Below, in pieces: positions 10,401-23,500 of a DNA stretch of 64,000 nt. How positions within the stretch are numbered: the stretch's first letter is position 1; every line of letters starts with the position of its first letter. The DNA is taken from the NCBI GenBank assembly GCA_050084985.1, contig JBITNC010000001.1:48732001-48796000 (forward strand). The letters are read 5' to 3'. Source of the stretch: Nageia nagi. Lineage: Eukaryota; Pinophyta. The translations under genes and the position numbers were made by a program. The notes beneath the pieces were generated by a model. The model did not search any database, was not told the DNA's origin, and saw only the letters and a program-made list of their open reading frames with translations.

Positions 10401-13400
10401 GTATATGGTAACTGAGTGGCGTATAACACAGCATGGTTCAGACTCTTCGTGTTTTCTTCACCATTGAGTATGCGGTGACTGCAATACTGCAGACTGAGAA
10501 GGAGCACCCCGTGAAACAGTTTGTGAGTATGCCAGGAGGCTTGAGAGATAATCTGGCCAAAGAAGGAAGGCTCGTGTGCATCCTAAAACGTTGTTCAGAG
10601 TGGCCAAACATTTGTCTGCGCCATGAAGGCCCAGCTTGCTGCATGGTGTATGAATGCAGCAGTTCATGAACGAGGGTGTCCAATGCCTGTGAAATAAGCC
10701 AACGTAACGTTCAGGAGTGTCTTGGAGATTTGCGAATTTGATCCTTCAGGAAATCCTGTCCAAGCTACAACTATTTCACACTTTGGTCACCTCCATAGTG
10801 CTTTATGGTGCTGAGGTTTGGGGCCCCAATTTGAGGAGCTCGATTTGGGCTACAATTGAGAGGATCTTAGTCGGCACATTGTCTCGCTCCATTAAGAGTA
10901 AGAGGATTGTCCCACACCACATCATGTTGGCTGAGTTTGGTTGCGAACGTCTACAGGTGTGGTCCCTCATAGTGCTGGTTCTATCTCCATAGCCTTGTAT
11001 CTTATGGAGAAGTAATTGACTCCTCCTTAGAGCTTTGGCATCATCGATGGATTTGGTTTGTTGGTGTTGGTTTACCAAGGTCATTGAGGCATTACAACTC
11101 TTTGGGTTTTCCCATTATTGGCTACTTATACTTCAAGGAGATACACATATAGACCTAGTTGATACATTGTCATTGATCAAAGATATGATTTACAAGGCAT
11201 ACATTCAACACACTTGGATTGCTCCCTAGCAACCCCTTAGACCCAAGCTGTTGCAGTACTCCCATCATTTCTTGCAAATTATCAGAGGGTCAATAATCCC
11301 ACCTTGACACACTAGTTTACACCTCCCTCTCGGCTTGAGGATGTTCCTTGGACAATTCAATGTGCTCCCATCAGCTATAGATCAAGACTAATAACCATTG
11401 AGCACCTGAGCTTGGAGTATGTGAATTGTGCTCGTTGGAGCCAAAGATTGAGAACCATTTCATCTTCAAGTGCTCGGTTTACTATGAGATTTAGGAACGA
11501 TACCACAATTTTTTTCAAGACTGCCATAGCTCGATCTTGACCTTCTTTCAGTTCTTGGACCAACATTGTGTGGTACCCGTCTTAGGAGGCATTCCTTCTT
11601 AGGAAATGTCTCTTAGTTGATGCCCAACACCCAATAGGTGATTGACTGTTACTTCATTCTTTTGAGCCTCTTTGGAGGAGAGATGATCCTATTCTACCTA
11701 GTCGACGCACCAAACAACAAGTGTGTGCTGACCTTATTCTTCTGCGGTCTCAACGGATCGCCTTGTTGTCCAAAGAAGAGTCCTCCCACTAATTGAACTT
11801 GATTATTCTATTTTATTAGATCAATTATTCTAATTTACTGTTTGATTATGTATTCCTTTTTAGGGCTTAGTCCCTCTATTGTATTTATGCATTGTTTTTC
11901 TTAGGTTATTTCTAGTTTGGGCCACCTAGGACTCCACATGCTGCTTTATACATTTGTATCTCACAATCCCATTGATCACTTTTGGTCACCTGCAGACATT
12001 AATATATTTTCTTTCTTTTTTTCTTTCAAGTAAATATGAATTCCAAATAGAAAGGACCATCTCACAAGCACAAAGGAGATTGGAGAAAAAGATCCTAAGG
12101 AAAGCAACAAGACAATGTTGCCAATGTTGAAGAAGAAGTAGAGACTAAAAACTTTGCTCTTGCCCATCAAGAGCAACCATCAATCACATCTTCTTAGTAT
12201 GTAGATTCATGTGCTACCAAGCACGATTGGCCCAAAGGAATGGTTTGTTTCTTTGGAAGAGAAATCCTATCCTGGTCAAGTTCAATTAGGGGATGACACA
12301 CCCTATGCCATTCAAGGAAAAGGTGATTTGCAAATCCGTCTTGGAGAGGACAATTGTCAAATCAAAGAAGTCTTGTATGTTTCAGGACCCAAAAAGAATC
12401 TCTTGTTTGTTGATCAAATGTTGGATCACAACATGAGAGTGGAATTCAACACTTTGGATGGTGAAAAATGTTGTCTCATTTGAGATTGTTAGAATTTGTA
12501 ATGAAATATTGTGAATATCTAAACTCCTTGTAAATTCAATTAATCACTTAAAGGTATGTAGATACCTTAAGTGATTAATAGAATTCTTTAATATGTAGAC
12601 TTTGACTTTACCAAAGGAGTTAGTTGGTAGGTTGAAGTTTGGTGGTACATTTAATGTAACCCTAACCTTACCCTTGGGTTAAAGGAAGGTTAGGGAGGTG
12701 CTCTCAACCTATAAATAGAGGGCCTCTCCTCATGTAAATATATCTAAGTTTTGAGTAAGATTACTCTACTTGGTTGTGTAGGAGAGAGCTAGAGAATAGT
12801 TGTAAGAGAGACATAGATTTGAGAATAAGAGAACTAGTTGTGGATGTACTCCCAAGGAGGGAGGAACCACATTATATTGATGTGTTATCTTGAGTGATTG
12901 TGTTATCTTGTGTACACTTGAGTTTCCTAGTCTAAGGTCCTAGAGGATTTGTTTAGATCTAGTTCAAATCCTTCAGAGATAAGGTCAACGATTCTCGAAT
13001 TGTGGATAAGGCAAGAGGAGTTGGAAAGATGTTCTTACTTATGTTGTGGCTTTCAACAATCAAGCACTCACAATCAATGTTGCGGATATTACAATTCTTT
13101 GGCACCATTGCTATGGCCACATGGATCCCAACTATCTTCTCACATTGCAAAAGAGACAAATGGTTTGTGGTCTTCCATCACTTGTCTAACCTCCCTCCAT
13201 TTGTTCTACTTGTGTTACGTCCAAACAACATTGAATTCCTTTTGAGGCTAGCACACATCATGCTAAGGGATTGCTTGATGTGGTTCATTTCAATTTGTGT
13301 ATGCCACTTCACACTAGTCATACCAACTACCTTTACTTCATGTTGTTTGTTGATGATTACTCCTGAAAGCTAAGTTGCAGGAAACTTGTAAAACAGCTGC

Positions 13401-16400
13401 ATCCCCTTTTCGGAAATCTTTGGAAACTCGGAAGCTTGGGCGAAACTTTGAAATTTGTAAATCTTCATCTATAAAACTTGGAAACTGGAAAACTTGGATG
13501 ACACTTGCAAACAATTATAAGCCTACTGCCATATTTGTGTTTCACTTGCTTGACATGCAGTCTACATTCACATGGTATTGACATATTTGTTTTTCACTTC
13601 TATTGGTTGTTTTTAAGTGGCACTTGCCCAACAACACTTGCTTGCTCGACATTCATTTGATATTGATATTTGTATTTCATTGCTGTTGGTTGTTTTTAGC
13701 AATCACCAATCCAACATTCAATACATGCTTGACATTCAATTAATATTCACATGTGAGACAGAAAATGGTCAATAGACACTGATATTTATATTTCACTGCT
13801 ATTGGTTGTTTTTAATAAGCACCCATCTAACATTCAATACTTGCTTGACATTCAATCAATATTCACATGTGAGACAGAAATTGGTATGGCATAGGAAATG
13901 ATGGAAGACAAGAGACAGAAAGGCACAACATTCGGTGTGGAAGGGTTTGCCGTGAGATTGGATAGGCTATTAAACATTCACATTTCAAATTCTATATAAC
14001 AGAAGTTTAAATGACTTTTTAGAAACCAGTGTGCTTAATTTTGGGTGTTGTTTAATGCCATTCTTTAAGAAATGAAGATGGGAGCCATGGTGGAATGCAT
14101 TCTATGACAAATATATATTCCTATGTTAAATCTCCATTTTAATGTCAAGGCCAATAGATTGTGGGTTAATGTTGATCACAAACTCTCACAAAATCTAACT
14201 TGGAAGAAATTTGTAGGCATTTTCCTGCAAATGGTTTAAAAAGTTCTGAATGAACAAAGTGTCTTTTTTCAAATAGTTCTGAATGAACAAGTAAAAAAAG
14301 AAACATGGAAGGTGATAGATCAATAGATTCAATACAGATGATTATCATTACCTAACTGAACGTTTCAGTGACATTTTGAGGTTGAACTGACTAGTCGAAC
14401 TCTTTTTAGGAAAATATTTCTTTCATCTGTGCTTAGTTATTACTATGGAACATAGTTGAGAAACTTTCCCCGAGTCTCGAGTACTCTTCAAATCCGAGTC
14501 ACGATTCTGGTCAACGCTGATTCCTGAGTCAGGTTTAATTAATTTTTAAATAATAAATAAATATAAATTTTAATTAAAATATTTTAAAAATTTAAAATGA
14601 ATTTAAATATATAATTTTTCTGAGTCCAATGGAGTTTGTTGATGAGTCCTGAGCCCAAGCCTCCTCGGGACCTCGCCAAGTCCAAGTTTCTCAACTATAC
14701 TATGAAATTTAATTTAATGCACTTCTTGGTATAACTTGTGTACTAGAACAGATTCTTGTATGTTAATTGTACAAAAACTGGATCCTATATCTTGACATTG
14801 TTAAAATTTACATGTTGAAGTGTTACATAAGCATGGTGTATTTGTGTATTCAAATGTAACTTACAGCCTGCATATATTTTATATTTGTGTGCATATGCGC
14901 CAATGCAGATGTTAAATTCTTAATTTATATCTCTTAAATGCCCTTGAAACATTAGCATTTGTACAAAACCCCGTTTTAATTTCCTTTTACAATATGTTGA
15001 TTTTTTGGCATGAGACAGACAACTATCAGAACATTAGCAGTATCTAGAATACTTGAGCATTGGAAAAAGGGATGCCTATGTTCAAGTGGATACCTTATAA
15101 AATAATGTGTTTTGGCATCTGGTAAGGATCAAATTTCCTACTAAAATTTTCACGATATTAAAGAGAAACTATGTTTGATGATACTTGTTTCACCTTATTG
15201 CCTCTCTCTTCTCTCTTCGTTGGGCAGGGTAAGGTATTTTCATTGTGATTACATTGGATTTCTTGTCTTAGTGAGAAACAATTCTATTTGTTTTTGAAAT
15301 GTTTATTGAGATAGGACAATCAGCTTAGCTAACGTTTTAGATAGGTCATCACAATAGTGAAATAAACAAAGTAGCTTTGCTAAAGATCTATAGATTCACA
15401 AGCAGTAGTACTGTCTCAATATTTCTTTTACCATTAGACCTTCAACTCTTCTATTTGTCTTCTTTTCCTTGCAGATTGAATTGCTTGTGGTTGGTTATCA
15501 TATTTAGAGTGAGACTCAAGAACAATTAATTATTAACAAAATGAAAGTGCTACTTGGAAAAACCTGATAAATCTATTTTTTTAATATAAAGACAAAATGG
15601 ATTTTTTAGTAGGATTACGTTATGCTACTAATAAGTAGTGTTCTCGAGGAGATGGTATCTCTGGATTACATTTGAGATACATTGCTTGTCTAACATTATT
15701 TTTTTCACAGCCATATCAAATTGAGATTCTTGTTTGAAATTTGTATACCTGCAGTATATTTGATTGCACATAGTATGAAGTCTATTTATTTGGATAAATT
15801 CTGATGATTAATAACTATTTGCAGGTAATGGCTTTGGTAGCCTATCTTATGGAGTACAAGGGGAATTATGGTCCCCATCTCATAATTGTGCCAAATGCTG
15901 TTATGGTGAACTGGAAGGTATTATCTTGGATTGTCTCTTTACTGGGAGTTCATTTTTCACTTGAACTATCCCTAATTACTGTCTGACATGTAACATTTTG
16001 CAGAGTGAACTGCACAGTTGGCTTCCTACAGTGTCATGCATTTTCTATGTGGGTAGCAAAGATCAACGAATGAGACTCTATGCTCAGGTATACTTTGTTC
16101 AAATAAATGTAACATTGTTCATTGAAAGTAGGACCTTATTCATCCTATCAGTGTAACTTTTTGAGGAAGAAATTAAATTTGAACTCCTCATTAAACCTTT
16201 AACTTCCTTGGAAATTACTGTGTTATGGAATCCATACTGAAAGCATTGTTTCAAAATTAAAAAATGGATAAGACATGCTTAATGCGACTGTTTTAGAGAT
16301 ATTTGATTACACATAAAACAAATTCCTATTCATATGAATCTCCACAATATCATGATTGTGAATATCACAGACATTCTCTTCCATCTTTCTCAAGTTGTAC

Positions 16401-19400
16401 AGGGGTGCCATTGTAATGGTTTTGGTTGCTCCATAATCATGTGCGTGGATAAACAATAATTATTTTGAGGGTGTTCTATAGGTATAGATGGGGTGAGTAC
16501 CGCGGTAATGGTTTTGGACTGTCATCGTGTGTGTTTGTGTGGATAAACATCAAGATATTAAACAAATTTTAGACATAAAAGTGTATATTATATAATATAG
16601 CCTCAAAAAACAATAATACAAAACGTAAATAGTAGTGAGCTTAATTAATTAAAAAATGAAAATATAAAGAAAAAGGGGAAAATCAAGGTTAATAATATTA
16701 TATAGTTTAGCCCACCCATGGAAGATGGATATTATATTATAAAGAAGGTTATATTACATTATAAAGAAGGTTATATTATATAGTTTAGCCCACCCATTGA
16801 AGATGGATTGATAAGGTCGATAATTTTCATATTAGAGGCCTGAGTACAAATACGATCATCCTTAATGTGGGTGATATGTACTGCATTTCTTGCGTGGGCT
16901 GGGGTAGCTGAATGGAGTTTACGTATATTTCTTCAAAATAACCGGTTTGCCAATAAAAATAAATATTATGGGTTAATCATACTAGTATTGTTGTTAGGGT
17001 TAATATTATGCTTTTATTATTAATGTTTAGTATTAGTATATTATCAATTGTGATATAAAAGGTGCTGCACATTAAGGTTAATAATACAAGTTAGAATTTC
17101 AGATTAACATTACAGTTAGTAATATGCTCTTATTATTAGTGATAAGTATTAGTAGTGGAAGCCCTATCTAATATATAGATGTTTTAACATATATGTACCA
17201 GATATGAATCCACCAATATATGACAAACTGCTAATATAAAGTTACCTTAGCTCCATTGTGGTAAACTCATATTTCTGCACCGTGGCTTCATAGTAGATGG
17301 ATATAATTGGTTTTGTTACATGAATAAATCAAAGACTTTATAGCTTATTTGAGCCTTGTCCAATCCTCAACAAGCCAGAAAAGCGTGTAACATATTCAAA
17401 AGTTGATAAGAAACTTAAGAAGTTTGGTGCATGCTCAGGTTTATTCATGACATTTTCATTTTTACTTGTGTTTGCTTTCTTATTCCAATTTTGCTTTCAG
17501 TGATTTATTACAGGTAAATGAATGCCAACTTTCATATATTAGTAAACATTCCAATAGGTCAAAATGACTTGCAAATATTATTAATCCCAACTGCCAGATG
17601 GGGTTGAGTGGTTCATAGGCACATGTTCAGTACTGAATTAGTGTAAGGGCCATTTTAGGATATCCCCGAGAGAAACAATTAATTCTGTAGTTGTTAAAAA
17701 GATGATTATAAACAACAAATTTCACCATGCAGGTTTATGAGAGCTCTTTGTTTTCTAGCCTTTAATTTTGATAGCCATCTGTGTGTTTTACATACTATCT
17801 CTCTCTGTGATCCATCATTCTTATCTGTAGGTTTTACGTTTAAAATCTTCTATTTCTTCCACACAATTTCTGATGTATCTGTTATATATAACCTGTGCCC
17901 CTTGGGGATGCATCCCCATGATAGGGATGTGCGAATTCTGTAAAGATGTCCCCTAGCTATTCTCTTGCAAATAGGATAGCTGAGGGACATCTTACTGCAT
18001 ACCCTTCTTCGTGCCCTCAATGTTAACAGTCTAGGGATACCTAGGTATACCCCAAATACATAGAATAACAACTACACAAAACAGAAAAAATGTATAATTG
18101 ATTGATGACTTTATTCAGTTTAGATAGCACATGTTTTTCGTCCTCTAAGTTGTTACTTAATTTTCAATCCCTTGTGTCAGGCACTTTTAGATTTCGTTTT
18201 GAATTTGAGCGTCAAAAACAATTTCCATTCAATATCAAGCAAGTCTTTGGCAGGATCAAAGTATTTTTAATAAATCCCTTGGTTAAAGTTGATGTCTCAA
18301 GCACCTAAAGTGTGATTTTTGATGGATTGTGATTCAGTTTTAACTATTACTCAAATGATAGGAGATGTGTGTTATAGACATAGTATATAGCAAAAATGAT
18401 GTAATATCTCTAAAATTTAGAGTCTACAAAGTGAATTTGCATGAGTAATTATAAAATATTAATGTTCACCTCAAAGTGATGCATTGTTCAATTGTTTTTT
18501 TGTTAATTTGTACTTTTTAAATATTTTCTATATTTTTCAAAGTTTTGAATTAGTTGTCTCCTGGTAGGTCGCTATTTATGTACCCCTGTTTCCTTGTACT
18601 TCACAATTTTTTTTTGGTTGAACTTAATATATAACAAATATGTTTGTGTTGTACATTATTATTTTGCAGTCTTTCATTGCCACATTGTTTATGCATGCAG
18701 GAGGTTTGTGCGATGAAATTCAATGTACTTGTCACTACATATGAGTTTATCATGCGAGATCGGTCAAAGCTCTCGAGGGTGGACTGGAAATATCTCATAA
18801 TTGATGAGGCACAACGCATGAAAGACAGGGAATCACGCCTTGCTCGTGATTTAGACAGGTTTAGGTGTCAAAGGCGGCTGCTTCTTACTGGTACACCATT
18901 GCAGGTTTGTATACTTTTCTTGCTGTGTTAGACTGCTTTTATTTCTATTTCACCTGGTGCTCATTATCGATTGCTTACATGTTACTTTGTAGTTTGTAGT
19001 GCTGTTGATTTATGATTTTCAAAGAATGGATCGCATATTACTAAATTAAGTAGGCATTGCAGATATTAAACTTCATTTATTTATGCCCCTAGGATTTTCT
19101 ACAAACTATCCACCAAATGTATGCCCTCCTATCAACTCCCCAATAAGTGCAAGCTGTTGATTAAGTCGGTATCATGTTGACCAGGAACTATATTGCAAAT
19201 ACATGTTATTCTTGGCAACTTTGCCTGATAATGATACGAAATAATACTGATTTTGTTCTGCAAATACAAGGGATAAGAAAATAAACCATTCGATCAAACT
19301 AGATGAAAAATGATGATAACGAATCATGAACATCAATGCAAGATGGATGCTGATTGAACTTACAACTTATAATGATTTGATCAAAGGTCAAGTTTTATGT

Positions 19401-20506
19401 CAAATCAAATTTTGTCAGTTCGAATGTTAAATAAGCACGTTACATGTTTATTCTGTGCAGAATACAGCATCCGTTGGATATGGTGAATGTCATCTGTAGT
19501 TATAATAATATTCGTCAAAGTTGTTTAATGCATATATTCAAAATAATAATATAATTTGATTGATTATATATTAGTTTTAGCTAAGACATTTAATAGGTTA
19601 GAACTTAAAGAGAAATATATTGTTTACCTTTTTATTGTTCTTTGATATTATGGACAAGAAAATGGCATTTTGGCCACTTTATTTGTAGGAAGTCTATATT
19701 TTAGGATTAAACTGAAAAAAAAATTAAATATTAAACATACACATGACGTCATGTGTTAAATGCTTGTTATGATCTTACTAATAGTAATGATGTAAGCATC
19801 CTTACTAATTGATTAAAATGGAATTAGTTATATTGTGATTTAAAAAGTATCATCAAAAGCTATATATTTACTATTGGAACAAGTCCTTTCATCCATAATA
19901 ATCATATTAGACTTACAATTTTACCATGTTGATACTAGTAGAGTTCATAATCCAATGCACAGATATATCAGAAGTAACAAAAATTAGTTTAATTTTGATC
20001 TTTTCAACCACTATTTAAAAATTAAAAATTGATTATTAACCCAAGAAATAACAGGACTTAATACATCATACTGTCAATTCGTAAAGGTACACTTAATGCA
20101 TTCAGAGCACTAGACAAACATCAAATGTGATTAATAGTGTACCCAATTGATTGGTTTCAACTTTCAAGAGAATGACCATTCTCTATGTCTTGAGAAGTTA
20201 GCGTATTGCTAAAATTGATATAGTCTCTAGTTTTGAAGACGATAATATATGTTTTTTGAAGGTTAGTGATGAAAGTTAATTTATATGTGGTTGCCATAAA
20301 ACTTCTACGTGATCAATATGGATGCAATCTCTCTTTTTTGTTTTCATGAAAAAGGTAAAGAGCTCTTGTTTCGTACTTAATCTCATTTACTAGAGGAGAC
20401 AAGCATGTGGCACAACCCGTTTTTAAATAATGCAGTTAATAACTGCATAGTTTTTGTCATGCTTTGTAATTATAGAGTACCTTATAATATCATACTTATA
20501 TGTTTC

Positions 20507-20537
<31 letters not shown>

Positions 20538-23500
20538 AATAGTAATAATAATAAGTTAACAACTAGAACTACTGCTACTATCACTTATAATAAATATATA
20601 TTAACTTTTAATAAAATTGTTGACTATAAGTATCATGTGCATATTGTATTATTTTAACTACATAAATCCTTTTAATTTGATGTGTTTCATACATTTGAAA
20701 TTGCACTCTATACATTTTAGGACAATATGCTGTAGCATTGCCCAAGTACTTTTATTGCGAAGGAAATTGTACCATCTATGATGGAGTGAATAAAAAATAA
20801 GTGATCACTATGTTTCTGCTACTACACAGCTATCATTGTTGTTGGTTGCATATCTATAGCAATTGCTGTGAGATTATGTAAGAAACACCAACATCTACAT
20901 ACGCTTTGCAGCTCATTAATGAATGTAAATTTTTTTTTTGATAGATCTATTAAACAGCGGCAGTATCATGTACATACTATATTATTTAACCTAGTTTTAT
21001 GCTACTATCCAACTATCACTGTTGTTGGTTATATTTCTGTAATAATTGCTGTAAGATTATACTCTTTACAAATATGTAAGAAATACCAACTTCTATATAT
21101 GCTTAGATGCTCATTATTGATTAAGTATGCATCTGTTGTAGTAGAAAGATTTTTTGTTAGATCTATTCAACTGCAACAGTATATCTCATCAAACATTCTC
21201 CATCTTAGGATATGATTGTGGGAAGATACTTTGAAGAACTATTTTTCTTTTTATTGAGTTTTATTTTCAACAGGTAAAAATTGCAGCTTGAACCATAGAA
21301 AAAAAAACGATCTAGCTCCAAATTCATAATAGGGGAAACGATCAAATAACAAATTGTTCTAGAAGCTCAGTTTTCTGAATTTATAGATTTCTACGAAACC
21401 AGTAGAACTGTTCAAATATTCCTTAATTTATTAGATCTTCACATTGCACTAATCTTATATACATTTTTATAAAGTCTGAGGAGTACACTACTTGGATGGT
21501 TGTGAGAACTCTACTTCTTCTGCATGATGTTTCATGAAATACACTAAGTAAGATGTTGTGTTTATTGCTTTGTTGTCTACAGAATGATTTGCAGGAGCTG
21601 TGGTCTCTTTTAAACTTGCTTCTGCCTGAAGTATTTGATAATAAGAAAGCCTTCAACGACTGGTTTTCAAAACCTTTTCAAAAGGATGGGCCAGCTGCTC
21701 AGTCTGCCGAAGATGATTGGCTTGAAACTGAAAAAAAAGTGATCATAATTCACAGATTGCATCAGATTTTGGAACCTTTCATGCTTCGTCGTCGGGTGGA
21801 AGATGTAGAAGGAGCACTTCCGCCTAAGGTAATTTAGTCAAGTATGCTTTCGTATAATTGTATGTCACACATTAAGCAACTTCTGTGCTTATCTCATCTG
21901 TCTGATTTACAGATATCAGTGGTTCTTAGATGTAAAATGTCTGCCCTTCAAGGTGCTATTTATGATTGGATAAAAGCAACAGGTAGTATAAGGCTTGATC
22001 CACAGAGTGAGGCCAGGAGAGTGGCAAGCAATTCAAAACGACAGATTAGAGCATATGTGCCGCTGCAGAACAGGTGTATGGAGCTGCGAAAGGTCTGCAA
22101 TCACCCTCTACTGAGTTATCCTTTTCGTAATGATTATTCTAATGACTATATTGTCCGATCGTGTGGAAAGCTATGGGTCCTGGATAGAATTCTCGTCAAA
22201 CTACATAGAACAGGACATCGTGTGCTCTTATTCAGTACTATGACAAAACTACTTGATATATTAGAAGAATACCTTCAATGGCGCCGTCTTCAATATAGAA
22301 GGATTGATGGAACAACTAGTCTTGAAGATAGAGAAACAGCTATCGGTGATTTTAACAAGCCTGGTTCTGATTGTTTCCTATTTCTACTTAGTATCCGTGC
22401 TGCAGGAAGGGGCTTGAATCTTCAATCAGCAGACACTGTGGTGATATATGATCCCGATCCAAATCCTAAAAATGAAGAGCAGGCTGTAGCTAGAGCCCAT
22501 CGAATAGGTCAGAAGAGAGAAGTCAAAGTTATATACATGGAAGCTGTTGTGGAAACTATATCAAGTTACCAGAAAGAAGATGAACTCAGAAGTGGTGGAA
22601 CAGTAGATGACGAGGATGAGCTTGCTGGCAAAGATCGTTATATGGGTTCTGTGGAAAGCCTTGTTCGCAACAATATTCAGCAATATAAAATTGATATGGC
22701 AGATGAAGTCATAAATGCAGGTCGTTTTGATCAAAGGACTACACACGAGGAGAGACGCATGACACTGGAGACTCTATTGCATGATGAGGAGAGGTACCAA
22801 GAAACTGTGCATGATGTTCCTTCAATGCCGGAAGTAAATCGTTTAATCGCTAGAAGCAAAGAGGAAGTGGAGTTGTTTGACCAGATGGATGAGGAGATGA
22901 ATTGGCCCGGTGAGATGATAAAGCACTATCAGATTCCCAAGTGGCTTCGTGTGGGTTCAAGAGAAGTTAATGCTGCTGTGGGTGCTATGTCCAAGCAGGC
23001 ACTAAAGAGGGGATTAGTTGTACCAATAGGTACCAAGGAGGAAGAGGATAAATTATTGGCAATGTCTCCTGTCAACGTTCCTGATAAGAAATCAGAGGAC
23101 ATGAAAAATAATTCAAATAAAAGACCTTCTAAAGCGCCATCAAATAACCAAAAGCATTCACCTCATAAACCTAGAGACCTTTCGGATGTTAATAGTGAAC
23201 AGGATGACGACAGTGAAGAGAGTTTGGAAGAGAAAGATGGTTCATCCTCACATGAAGAAGAGGGAGAAATCAGAGAGGATATAGAAGATGAAGAGAATAG
23301 CAGAGCTGCTGGTCCAGAACATAATGACAGAGCTCAATCTGAGGAAGAAATTCCTATTGAATGTGACGAAGGTGATGATGATGTAACTAAGGCCATGGAA
23401 ATTCCAGATAAGATTCTTAGAGAACGCATAGAAGGCGAGGCTGCTTCATCAGAATCATCATTTCAGAATGGGAAATTGATTTTAGGGCGTGCTTCCTCCC

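Larger units (their letters stand above)
9554..15824 (+). other. BRM intron 6 (6.3 kb, transposon-rich)
   Basis: GTAATG donor and TTGCAG acceptor, phase 0. Contents in order: an imperfect hairpin near 9905-9940 (CCTAAGAAT / ATTCTTAGG), a short LTR with primer-binding site, a LINE relic, a Copia pol relic split by a solo LTR, a tandem repeat and a hAT-like MITE. From about 14,710 to 15,820 there is only AT-rich sequence with nothing recognisable. Confidence 0.85.
18905..21582 (+). other. BRM intron 9 (2.7 kb)
   Basis: GTTTGT donor, TCTACAG acceptor, phase 0. AT-rich with no exon or element I can name. It contains an (AAT)n microsatellite and a diverged 183-bp tandem duplication, listed separately. 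Confidence 0.8.

Noticed and set aside
12949-13581. Several 68-123-codon frames in intron 6 as host genes
   Set aside because: They are shifted readings of the Copia gag-pre-integrase relic or of repeats.
20454-20657. Asn-rich 67-codon frame
   Set aside because: It is a translation of the (AAT)n microsatellite.
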